Shown one piece after another: positions 1-6,863 of a stretch of DNA of 24,806 nt. A program made the translations under genes and the position numbers. Source of the DNA: Bacillota bacterium (GTDB taxonomy: Bacteria; Bacillota; Clostridia; Lachnospirales; Lachnospiraceae); contig JAEWSD010000140.1 in assembly GCA_023398615.1 (NCBI GenBank), forward strand, positions 1 through 24,806. The letters are read 5' to 3'. How positions within the stretch are numbered: position 1 is the first letter of the stretch; each line of letters opens with the position of its first letter. The notes below the pieces were generated by a model. That model saw only the letters and a program-made list of their open reading frames with translations. It did no database searches and was not told where the DNA came from.

Positions 1-144
1 GATATTAGAAGATTAGAAGAATATCCGTTATCAGGTGTTAATTTAGGAGAGATTATTGATGTACCAACAGATTATCGTTATATGTTTACCGAGAAAAATT
101 ATGTATTTTACCATCTGGAAGTTGATATAAGAGGCTCTTTTTGA
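1..144 (+). pseudogene. C-terminal part of a ParE/RelE-type toxin, cut by the window edge
   Basis: Frame 1 is open from the first base to a TGA at 142-144 and gives 47 residues. The stretch LEEYPLSG, then IIDVPTDYRYMF, then YVFYHLEVD resembles the C-terminal half of ParE/RelE toxins, the ribosome- or gyrase-targeting half of type II toxin-antitoxin pairs. Family members normally continue past this point with an R(V/I)L.GR.D(Y/F)-like tail, which is missing here. Together with the lack of any recognisable antitoxin downstream, this suggests a truncated or frameshifted remnant. The N-terminus and any upstream antitoxin lie outside the window. Family call is from motif resemblance only. Confidence 0.5.
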
Positions 145-358
145 TATACTTAAAAATTTTCATGTAACATAAAGGTTTCCAAATAGGGTATCTATTTGAT
201 TATAAGGAAAAAACTATACTGAAAGAAAACTCGGAAAAACTTCAATTAGGTGAAGCAAGGAATGTTGTTAAGATTAGTGCTGAGATTAGGAAGCTATTGA
301 AAAGCAGAAAGAGCATTGCAAAGTGGAATTATTAATCTTACAAATAATGGGATGATGG
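145..358. other. AT-rich gap with decayed coding scraps
   Basis: No intact gene is visible. Short open stretches in different frames, for example one around 215-335 reading LQLGEARNVVKISAEIRKLL before a stop, look like coding DNA broken by frameshifts. I do not recognise the family. The distal end carries the promoter of the next gene. Confidence 0.3.
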
Positions 359-387
359 TTGAGAAAGTGAAATTTCTGATGTACAAT
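359..387 (+). promoter_or_regulatory. Sigma-A-type promoter for the EFR1 gene
   Basis: TTGAGA at 359-364 and TACAAT at 382-387 are separated by exactly 17 bp, close to the housekeeping consensus. The start codon at 441 lies about 50 bp downstream, behind a GGGAGGAAG ribosome binding site at 422-430. Confidence 0.6.
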
Positions 388-440
388 ATTAGTAAAAATT
401 ACAATTATCGGTCGGATAAGAGGGAGGAAGAAAGAATAAC

Positions 441-1202
441 ATGGTGGGAATCTATTTTAGTGGTACAGGAAATACAAAACATTGCATGAAACAATTTATA
501 AAAAAATATGATGAGTCGGCATCTGTTATATCAATAGAAGATTCTTCGGCAATACAGGTGATAAAAGATAATGATCTTATCGTATTTGCATACCCGGTTT
601 ATTACAGTAATCTTCCAAAGATTGTTCGAGATTTTATTGAAGACAATAAGAAATTATTTGGAGATAAGAAAATATATATTATTGCAACGATGGGACTATT
701 CAGTGGCGATGGTGCAGGATGTGCTGCCCGGATATTTCGCAAATATGATGCGGAAGTAATTGGGGGATTACATTTAAAAATGCCGGATTGTATAGGTGAT
801 GTAAAGTTACTTAAAAAATCATTGGAACAAAATAAGCGTGTTGTAACGGATGCAGAAAAGAAAATAAATAAAGCTGTGAAAGATTTGAAGGAGGGTAAAC
901 AAAAACGTGAGGGAATAAATATAATCTATCATATAGCAGGGCTCTTTTGTCAACGCTTGTGGTTTTATAATAAGACAAAGAATTATACAGATAAATTGAA
1001 AATTAATCAATTAAAATGTATTGGTTGTGGTATATGTAGTAACAAGTGTCCAATGAATAATTTGGAAATTGGGAATGGAATAGTAAAAACAAAAGGGTTA
1101 TGTACTATGTGTTATAGATGTGTAAGTAATTGCCCCAAGCAAGCAATTACGTTGATAGGAAAAAAAGTATATGAACAGTGTAAAATTGAAAGATACATAT
1201 AG
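441..1202 (+). CDS. EFR1 family ferrodoxin (flavodoxin-like plus two 4Fe-4S clusters)
   Basis: The 253-residue protein starts with a flavodoxin-like domain: FSGTGNT at residues 6-12 is the phosphate-binding loop for FMN, and FAYPVYYSNLP at 49-59 is the next FMN-contact region. The C-terminal part holds two ferredoxin motifs, C193-x2-C196-x2-C199-x3-C203-P and C221-x2-C224-x2-C227-x3-C231-P, each binding a 4Fe-4S cluster. This layout is the EFR1 family, common in anaerobic Firmicutes and archaea and assumed to shuttle electrons in the cytoplasm. The substrate or partner is not known. It appears monocistronic behind the promoter at 359-387. All eight cluster cysteines and the FMN loop are intact, so it should be functional. 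Confidence 0.9.
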   Translation: MVGIYFSGTGNTKHCMKQFIKKYDESASVISIEDSSAIQVIKDNDLIVFAYPVYYSNLPKIVRDFIEDNKKLFGDKKIYIIATMGLFSGDGAGCAARIFRKYDAEVIGGLHLKMPDCIGDVKLLKKSLEQNKRVVTDAEKKINKAVKDLKEGKQKREGINIIYHIAGLFCQRLWFYNKTKNYTDKLKINQLKCIGCGICSNKCPMNNLEIGNGIVKTKGLCTMCYRCVSNCPKQAITLIGKKVYEQCKIERYI

Positions 1203-1529
1203 ACGGCTTCGACATAATAAGGACTGTTTTTGCTGATAAAAAGCACCTTTGTGGATATATCACATTATACTCAAGAAAATATTTAGGTTCCATTATTTGA
1301 AATAATATGGTAAAATAGCACTGTCAATATACAAGGGGGGGAAGTATGGATGTACGATATTGGCGAAAGGCTTATAAGTCATGCCTTAGTGGGAATACCT
1401 ATTGAAATAAAGTGAAATTGAAGATGAAGGGGAGGTACATAGCTTCAAAAAAGATTTGAAGGTTGGGCTTGTTAAAAGAAAGCACATATGGTAATGAAAA
1501 ATTAGTAATTATAAGGAGGAAGCTGAATT
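1203..1529. other. Intergenic AT-rich stretch with a palindrome and a broken small ORF
   Basis: Contains a 15-bp palindrome, ATTATTT-g-AAATAAT, at 1292-1306. A G-rich ribosome binding site (seven G at 1335-1341) precedes an ORF starting at 1350 (MYDIGERLISHALVGIPIEIK) that stops after 21 codons. A second coding-like stretch follows in another frame (SEIEDEGEVHSFKKDLKVG). This looks like the frameshifted N-terminal part of a protein. I do not recognise it. Confidence 0.35.
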
Positions 1530-2252
1530 ATGTCTATTAAAAATACAATAATAGAGCTTGATGAAATGATATCAAATAATAGTAAAATTGAATATGTTGT
1601 CGAAAAGAGTGAAATGGATGTCTTTGATTTCCCGGATAGTATGCTGCAAATTGATAAGAATTTAATTGAGGAAAGCAATAATATTGTTATTGAACCGAAA
1701 TACATGGATTACTTAAAAATAGCAGGTTGTTCATCCTGCTGGAACTATACAAATGCAGACAATCAGTTTATATATGGTGGATTTTCCTTTCATGGATGTA
1801 TAGAAGCTTTAATGCAGGAGTCACGTTTTTGGAAAATATATAATCCTATAAATGGGCAAAAGCTGGATGATAAAGAACTTAAGTTCTTAGAAAAACTGAA
1901 TTGGTTTGAAAAGCAGGCATGGGGGGATGACGGAAAGTATAGCTGCTTTTTGAGAGAGAAAGAAGAATTTCCTCCTAAGCTATATTTCTATGATTCCGGC
2001 GCTTATTTTCCTATGACAATAAGCTTTGAAGAATATTTCGATGCGATGAAGGCAAGCTGTGCAGTGCGCGGGTGGCAATACTTTTACATTGATATTCCGG
2101 AGACTTTCCCTGATTTTGAAGAAGTCAATAAAAATGTGGTATTGGCAGACTTGGAATTTATATTAGAAATGTTACCTAAACTTTTCCCGGATAAGGATTT
2201 TTCCTATCACACAGGCAGAATGGACTATATACGAAAAAGACTGGAGAGATGA
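1530..2252 (+). CDS. SMI1/KNR4 (SUKH)-like protein, tentative
   Basis: The 240-residue protein has no signal peptide or membrane segment. It is acidic and rich in aromatic residues. A central block (residues about 55-80, PKYMDYLKIAGCSSCWNY) and the distal block PPKLYFYDSGAYFP followed by SFEEYFDAM and GWQYFYID resemble SMI1/KNR4 (SUKH) proteins, which are often immunity proteins against secreted toxins but also occur alone. AAGGAGGAAG at about 1513-1522 fixes the start. No toxin gene lies beside it. Its surroundings are AT-rich with decayed genes, which fits an orphan immunity-type gene acquired by transfer. The family assignment rests on pattern resemblance only. Confidence 0.55.
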   Translation: MSIKNTIIELDEMISNNSKIEYVVEKSEMDVFDFPDSMLQIDKNLIEESNNIVIEPKYMDYLKIAGCSSCWNYTNADNQFIYGGFSFHGCIEALMQESRFWKIYNPINGQKLDDKELKFLEKLNWFEKQAWGDDGKYSCFLREKEEFPPKLYFYDSGAYFPMTISFEEYFDAMKASCAVRGWQYFYIDIPETFPDFEEVNKNVVLADLEFILEMLPKLFPDKDFSYHTGRMDYIRKRLER

Positions 2253-2313
2253 TAAGAATTCGCTTGACGGGTTTCGTGTATCTTTACCGGAAATGAAAGA
2301 CAGGGCAGTTACT

Positions 2314-2343
2314 AATGCACTCATTTAAACATGGGTGCATTTT
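2314..2343 (+). terminator. Intrinsic terminator after the SMI1-like gene
   Basis: AATGCACTCAT (2314-2324) pairs with ATGGGTGCATT (2331-2341) over 11 bp, with one G-U pair and a 6-nt loop. It ends in a short T run. Confidence 0.65.
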
Positions 2344-2467
2344 ACTGTAGAAAAATGGTTAAATACTTTGTGATTTTCATACATGTGGTATATATATAGA
2401 AGACAGTGATGATAAATGTCATAATGGTGCGGGGGCTGTCCCGTTCTGCTTGACATCCTGTTAATTT

Positions 2468-2499
2468 GTCAATTGGTCAAGTTTGATTGACACTTTGAC
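2468..2499. promoter_or_regulatory. Nested GTCAA/TTGAC inverted repeats over the -35 box
   Basis: GTCAAT (2468-2473) is inverted as ATTGAC (2486-2491). GTCAA (2476-2480) is inverted as TTGAC (2495-2499). The two pairs interleave and cover the -35 element, as expected for a repressor operator. Either HTH protein of the operon could be the binder, but this is inference. Confidence 0.4.
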
Positions 2500-2515
2500 T
2501 GGCCTGAAATATAAT
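2487..2515 (+). promoter_or_regulatory. Perfect-consensus promoter of the HEAT/Nudix/kinase operon
   Basis: TTGACA (2487-2492), a 17-bp spacer and TATAAT (2510-2515) match the sigma-A consensus exactly. The predicted transcription start near 2522 lies 48 bp before the start codon at 2570. It rules out the upstream in-frame ATG at 2483, which would lie in front of the promoter. Confidence 0.8.
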
Positions 2516-2569
2516 AATTACATAAAAGATTATGAAACAATAACAATATTTATATCAGGAGGTATGGCC

Positions 2570-3709
2570 ATGAAAAATAGTCAGGACAGACCAAGCAATG
2601 TGGAAGAAGTAAGCAATATTACTGATATTCAATATCTGTATGATATTGCGCTGGGTGAAACCGATTACGGCGTTCAAAAAGCTGCCGTTAAAAAACTGAA
2701 CGGCATGGAAGCCGCAGAATTGATCGATGTGTATGAGTGGCGAAAATGGACATACGACGAGAGTGACGAGCCGGCTGTGGACGAATACTGGTATGGTTCC
2801 GACCGTTATGAGGACTATCCCAGTGTGCGTAAGAATGCTGTTGAACTGTTAACCAACGAGGGCATATTGAAAAAAATCGCGTGCAAGGATCCTGACTATG
2901 GTGTACGGCTGGCTGCTTTGAAAAAGATCACGGATATCATATTTTTGAACGGATTAAGGAAGTATGATCGTGTGGCTGAATATATGCAAAAGGAAAGCGC
3001 CGGACGGCTTTGCGAGATATTGAACATACCTGATTTTCTGTTGGATGAGGTGATGGGCGAGGAGTACCTGAACGTATTTGACGAGCTTCACCAGCCTATC
3101 GGAATCATGCCGCGAAGCATCGTTCACAGGGACGGACTTTGGCATGAAACCTTTCATTGCTGGTTTATGCAGCGGGAATGCACTGACGGAATCAATACGG
3201 TATATCTCTGGTTCCAGCAAAGAAGCGCATCCAAAAAGGATTATCCGAATTTGCTGGATATCACATCGGCAGGGCACCTTGGCTATCGGGAACAGCCAAG
3301 CGATGGTGTAAGGGAAATTGAAGAAGAACTGGGCCTTAGCGTTGCGTTTGAGGAACTGAGGCCGCTTGGCATCCGGATTAACATAGGGAAAACGGCATCG
3401 CTGACAGACAATGAATTTAACAATGTGTATTTATATGATTGCCCATATGGCATGGATCGAATCCGGTTCATGGACGGCGAGGTTCAGGGGCTGCTTCGCA
3501 TATCGGCAGAGGATGGTATCAAGCTGTTTTCCGGTAAAGAGAGCCGGATTAGCGCCGAAGGGTATGTGCGCGTGGGAGATAAAATGGCTGCCACGAGCCT
3601 GCCGGTCGATATCAACTGCTTTGTTCCGCGGCCTGTCGACGGATATTATCTTAAGATATGCATTATAGCCGGTCTTGCCGCAGAAGGATATCCATATCTG
3701 GTAATATGA
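2570..3709 (+). CDS. HEAT-repeat/Nudix fusion protein
   Basis: Start chosen at 2570 because AGGAGG at 2557-2562 lies 7 nt before it and the promoter lies between this ATG and the earlier one at 2483. The N-terminal 120 or so residues carry three HEAT/armadillo-like units recognisable by VQKAAVKKL, VRKNAVELL and VRLAALKKI, each after a D-Y or D-P turn. The C-terminal half is a Nudix hydrolase domain of the isopentenyl-diphosphate isomerase-like type: LDITSAGHLGYRE followed by REIEEELGL, the metal-binding helix. Nudix enzymes hydrolyse a nucleoside or prenyl diphosphate linked to another group. The substrate cannot be read from the sequence. The spacing between the first Glu and RE of the Nudix box is six residues rather than the textbook seven. 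First gene of the operon. Confidence 0.8.
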   Translation: MKNSQDRPSNVEEVSNITDIQYLYDIALGETDYGVQKAAVKKLNGMEAAELIDVYEWRKWTYDESDEPAVDEYWYGSDRYEDYPSVRKNAVELLTNEGILKKIACKDPDYGVRLAALKKITDIIFLNGLRKYDRVAEYMQKESAGRLCEILNIPDFLLDEVMGEEYLNVFDELHQPIGIMPRSIVHRDGLWHETFHCWFMQRECTDGINTVYLWFQQRSASKKDYPNLLDITSAGHLGYREQPSDGVREIEEELGLSVAFEELRPLGIRINIGKTASLTDNEFNNVYLYDCPYGMDRIRFMDGEVQGLLRISAEDGIKLFSGKESRISAEGYVRVGDKMAATSLPVDINCFVPRPVDGYYLKICIIAGLAAEGYPYLVI

Positions 3710-3739
3710 TGGGAAAAATACTTTAAGGATGGGATGATT

Positions 3740-4846
3740 ATGGCAAGAGATACCGATAACCTCCGTGCCGTGTTGGAACACTTTGAAATTCGCAGCAAAA
3801 CGGTAGCAGCCGCGCTGAATGTTCATCCGTCCATAATTACAAGATGGATGAATAAGGAAAGGCTGATTGGTGTGAATTCGAAGTATTTGGAACCGCTTAC
3901 AGATTATATACTGGCCCGTAAACTCACGACGGACGATGTGGAGTGGTTTAAGAAAAGGTTTCATGAATATGGTATTAAGGGAGATTTTTTATCCGTTTCG
4001 GAAATAAAAAGAGCGCTCAGGATATGGCTTGTCACAGACCCGAATGATGATATCTCCAACATGCTGTATTCACAGCTTGCAGGAGCCAATCGAAACAGAA
4101 TTTACAGCGGGGAGTATATGGCAATAGCCGGGATAGCAGACATTACATCGCAAATAAGCTCGCTTTTGGCGAAGCTAGAGCAAGGTGCAATTATATATTT
4201 GCGTGTCTCAGGTGAAAGCGTGGCGGCTTGCGATTCCTTTGTCCATGTTATAAAAAATGCAATCAATTCCTTCGGTATTCGCTTCAGGATATTGCTGTCA
4301 TTGCAAAACAAACATATAGAGCCGTCAACAACAATTATTACTTTTATTACTCAGATCATTGATCAGGATATCGAGGTGTTCGTGGTATATGAGGATACGG
4401 TTTCCTTTTCGGAGGAGACGATGTTGATTATACCGGAGCGATGCGTATTGACAATTACTATGCTTTCGGATTCTTCCGCGCCCCCGGCTGCATTACTGAT
4501 ACGGGAAAAAACGTATATCCATGATGCTGAGAGAAGTTTTATAGAAACCATTGCCCATTCCCGGCCGCTGTTCGATTTGTCGGCTCAAAGCACTGGCCGG
4601 CGGTTTCAAAGTATGGTGAAAGAAAGCTATGAGAAGGGCGGAAGGTTGTCGGTAATACGGAACGGGCTAAGCCCGCTGTATATGTCAATGAGTGGATTTG
4701 AGCATTTCCTTGTAGCCCAAGGGTATGAAGGGGAAGCATTTGACTGGCGATTAAATGAATTCTGTGAACGCAAGGAGGCGCTGGACGGCAATCTGAGAGA
4801 AGGTATGCCATTGCATGGTCAAGGAAGACTACCATGTGCTGATTAA
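3740..4846 (+). CDS. HTH-containing regulator-like protein, C-terminus lost by frameshift
   Basis: Residues about 5-60 form a Xre/Cro-like helix-turn-helix (VAAALNVHPSIITRWMNKE). The rest, about 310 residues, is a mixed alpha/beta region without a motif I recognise, possibly a sensor or effector domain. ATG 3740 has AAGGA at 3725-3729; ATG 3734 in the same frame is the alternative. The frame ends with an implausible tail (GMPLHGQGRLPCAD), while coding-like sequence continues in another frame to 5021. A single extra base near 4802 would explain this, so the intact protein was probably about 440 residues. Second gene of the operon. Confidence 0.65.
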   Translation: MARDTDNLRAVLEHFEIRSKTVAAALNVHPSIITRWMNKERLIGVNSKYLEPLTDYILARKLTTDDVEWFKKRFHEYGIKGDFLSVSEIKRALRIWLVTDPNDDISNMLYSQLAGANRNRIYSGEYMAIAGIADITSQISSLLAKLEQGAIIYLRVSGESVAACDSFVHVIKNAINSFGIRFRILLSLQNKHIEPSTTIITFITQIIDQDIEVFVVYEDTVSFSEETMLIIPERCVLTITMLSDSSAPPAALLIREKTYIHDAERSFIETIAHSRPLFDLSAQSTGRRFQSMVKESYEKGGRLSVIRNGLSPLYMSMSGFEHFLVAQGYEGEAFDWRLNEFCERKEALDGNLREGMPLHGQGRLPCAD

Positions 4847-5021
4847 AAGAAGGCAGGATGATGCGGAAGCATATCTAATTTCTCAGCAGCAGGTGCTGTT
4901 ACATGGTGTTTCGAAATTTTTTGACGGTATTTGGGAAGAACTGAATTACATGAACTGCGGCGGCGAGGCAACCTTATATATGCTGAAAAGATATTACGGT
5001 GAGATAAATCGCCGAATTTGA
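4815..5021 (+). CDS. Detached C-terminal fragment of the HTH protein, or a coupled small ORF
   Basis: 68 residues from ATG 4815, beginning MVKEDYHVLIKRRQDDAEAY and ending in a stop at 5019-5021. The frame is already open from 4797, just after an in-frame TGA at 4794-4796. Removing one base near 4802 would join it directly to the preceding protein as LRE-VCHCMVKEDY. It is helical and charged and has no membrane segment. A GAAGG at 4799-4803 could act as a weak ribosome binding site, so translation coupled to the upstream gene is possible. Whether this is a true split, a sequencing error or a separate peptide is open. Confidence 0.5.
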   Translation: MVKEDYHVLIKRRQDDAEAYLISQQQVLLHGVSKFFDGIWEELNYMNCGGEATLYMLKRYYGEINRRI

Positions 5022-5102
5022 CCAGGTCGGAAATTTTGCATGCTTTTCGGGTGATAGCGGCCTGAATGGCTTCAGCAATATGATGGAGGATAATTCAAAA
5101 CG

Positions 5103-5756
5103 ATGAGCACAATCGAGAACATAATGGTAAAATGCTCCTTTTGCGGTGGAAAAAGTGAGCAGGTCAGACTTGGGTCGGTAAGTGTTTTCAGCGAACCGGA
5201 TCTTGATTTCAGACCATCGGAAATGCTGCGCTCGACTATGAAGCTGTGGCTGATGGAATGTCCGTATTGCGGATATATCGCGGAGGATATATGTAAAAGG
5301 CCGCATATGACAAGACCAATGCTGATGCGGATATATGCCGGCGTGGATACCGGGCTTCCGGAGCTTGCACTTGTCTTTCAAAAACGCGCATTGTACTGTG
5401 AGCATAAAAAAAATATTACCGGTGCGATTTGTGCGTATCTTTACGCGGCATGGGTCTGTGACGATGAAGAAGATTATATAGATGCGAAAATACTTCGGAT
5501 GAAGTGTCTGGAATTGACTCAGCGTTATTTAAAAAACTGCCGCCGCAAAGAATGGCGCAGGTATACGCAATTGGCGGCGGATTTACTAAGGCGTACGGAG
5601 AATATAGAGATACTGAGGAGGATGGACACAGACGATAGACGGCTGGATTACGCTACGCGCGAGTTACTGTTATTCCAGAAGAAGCTTGCGGAAAAGCATG
5701 ATTATGCAGCGCACGGCAGGGACGAAGCCGATTTGGAGCCATATGCTTGCATGTAA
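5103..5756 (+). CDS. Zinc-ribbon protein with helical C-terminal domain
   Basis: Two CxxC knuckles, C11-x2-C14 and C53-x2-C56 (MECPYCGY), flank a beta-rich insert and form a zinc ribbon resembling DUF2225-type proteins. Residues about 75-215 are predicted helical, with a TPR-like feel (KNITGAICAYLYAAWVCDDE, then charged helices with many Arg). No signal peptide or membrane segment. GGAGG at 5085-5089 lies 13 nt before the start, longer than usual; the ATG at residue 8 is an alternative. Third functional gene of the operon. Role unknown; zinc ribbons of this type bind proteins or nucleic acids. Confidence 0.7.
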   Translation: MSTIENIMVKCSFCGGKSEQVRLGSVSVFSEPDLDFRPSEMLRSTMKLWLMECPYCGYIAEDICKRPHMTRPMLMRIYAGVDTGLPELALVFQKRALYCEHKKNITGAICAYLYAAWVCDDEEDYIDAKILRMKCLELTQRYLKNCRRKEWRRYTQLAADLLRRTENIEILRRMDTDDRRLDYATRELLLFQKKLAEKHDYAAHGRDEADLEPYACM

Positions 5757-5778
5757 TAAGAGGAAGGTGGTGGTTGAA

Positions 5779-6396
5779 ATGGGATATTTTGTACCCATTT
5801 GGATGACAAAAAGCAGGAGAAAAGAAAAATGGGCGGTATGGTATTTAAAAAAGCATCACTCGAAATTTAACCAGGAGGAGCTGTATCAGATGGTTAAAAA
5901 AGCGCCGTTACCTAAGGTACGGCGTGAAGTACTCCTTCATATTGAGGATGAGGGTCTTCTGGGATCTATTGTCCGGGATGAGACAATGGAAGAAATGTAT
6001 CGAGTAATTGCAGCAGAGAGGATACAAAGCCTTGAGCAAATTAATTTGCTGATGCAGTGTTTTTATACGGCAAAGATAAGAAAAGCATTATATGAAAAAA
6101 GAAAATTAATGGTTGACAGGCTTCTGTGGCAGCTGGAGCATGGTCGTGCCGATGTGGAATTGGCGGAGAGAATAATCCGGTTCAGCGTCCTGGAAAATAC
6201 GGCTGAAAAGGCATACTCCTATCTTCCGAGGGAGTATTTCAAAAAACGCCTGGAACAGATCGATGAACACCGCTTTCTGTTACGTTATTATGACTCCTAT
6301 ACAATGAATAAAATAGCCGCGGAAGAGAAACGAAGGAAAAATCGTACACCCGAAGAGATCCAGTATGAGGATGCATGTGCCCGTGACGAAATATAA
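5779..6396 (+). CDS. HEAT-like helical protein of unknown function
   Basis: Start set at ATG 5779, behind AGGTGG at 5765-5770 and just after the stop of the zinc-ribbon gene. An earlier in-frame ATG at 5686 would overlap that gene by 71 bp and has no ribosome binding site. The 205-residue product is almost entirely helical and basic. Residues about 45-85 (KVRREVLLHIEDEGLLG, then IVRDE) repeat the HEAT-like pattern of the Nudix fusion protein at the head of the operon (VRKNAVELLTNEGILKKI), suggesting a shared fold and perhaps a shared partner. The last 40 residues are highly charged and may be disordered. No enzyme motif seen. Confidence 0.6.
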   Translation: MGYFVPIWMTKSRRKEKWAVWYLKKHHSKFNQEELYQMVKKAPLPKVRREVLLHIEDEGLLGSIVRDETMEEMYRVIAAERIQSLEQINLLMQCFYTAKIRKALYEKRKLMVDRLLWQLEHGRADVELAERIIRFSVLENTAEKAYSYLPREYFKKRLEQIDEHRFLLRYYDSYTMNKIAAEEKRRKNRTPEEIQYEDACARDEI

Positions 6397-6407
6397 GGAG
6401 AATGGCT

Positions 6408-6863
6408 GTGGAAGAAGCAAAGCAGGGAAAAATAAGGACAAGCGTATTGCTGCATAAGTTGTTAAAGGCAAAGAATTTGCCGAAATTTCTTGAAGAGAAT
6501 GAGAAGATTTTAAAGGTTCCTAAGTTCAATTATTATATTATTGAGCTGTGTCAAAAGACAGGGCTGGTCGTTGAACAGGTAATAAAGCGTACCACCATTG
6601 AACGCACCTATGGACACCAGCTCTTTAACGGAACACGCAAGCCATCAAGGGATAAGGTAATTCAGCTTGCCTTTGGATTTGGACTTGATGTGGAGGAAAC
6701 TCAAAAGCTTCTGCAGGTGGCGCAGAAGGCGCCGCTGTATCCCAGGATAAAAAGGGATGCGGTAATTTTATATTGTTTGGAGAACCATAGAAGCGATATG
6801 GAGGTTCAGGATATGCTGGCCGACTTAAAGCTTACGATATTGGGAGGGCAAAGGGATGGATGA
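6408..6863 (+). CDS. XRE-type HTH protein paired with the kinase gene
   Basis: AAGGAG at 6395-6400 lies 7 nt from GTG 6408 but only 1 nt from ATG 6402, so GTG 6408 is preferred; the difference is two residues. The 151-residue protein has a helix-turn-helix-like core at roughly residues 45-105 (VVEQVIKRTTIERTYGHQLF, then GTRKPSRDKVIQLAFGFGL), followed by VEETQKLLQVAQKAPLYPR. From memory, proteins of this kind commonly precede Ser/Thr kinase genes in Lachnospiraceae. The gene overlaps the kinase start by 8 bp, implying translational coupling. It may be a phosphorylation target or a DNA-binding output of the kinase. Confidence 0.75.
   Translation: MEEAKQGKIRTSVLLHKLLKAKNLPKFLEENEKILKVPKFNYYIIELCQKTGLVVEQVIKRTTIERTYGHQLFNGTRKPSRDKVIQLAFGFGLDVEETQKLLQVAQKAPLYPRIKRDAVILYCLENHRSDMEVQDMLADLKLTILGGQRDG

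Noticed and set aside
2483..2569. Upstream ATG extending the HEAT-Nudix protein by 29 residues
   Set aside because: It lies in front of the consensus promoter and lacks a ribosome binding site, whereas AGGAGG serves ATG 2570.
3431..3964. Long antisense open frame of 177 codons
   Set aside because: Shadow of the HEAT-Nudix and HTH genes; no ribosome binding site and it spans the junction of two genes.
5686..5778. Longer start of the HEAT-like protein
   Set aside because: It overlaps the zinc-ribbon gene by 71 bp without a ribosome binding site; ATG 5779 has one.
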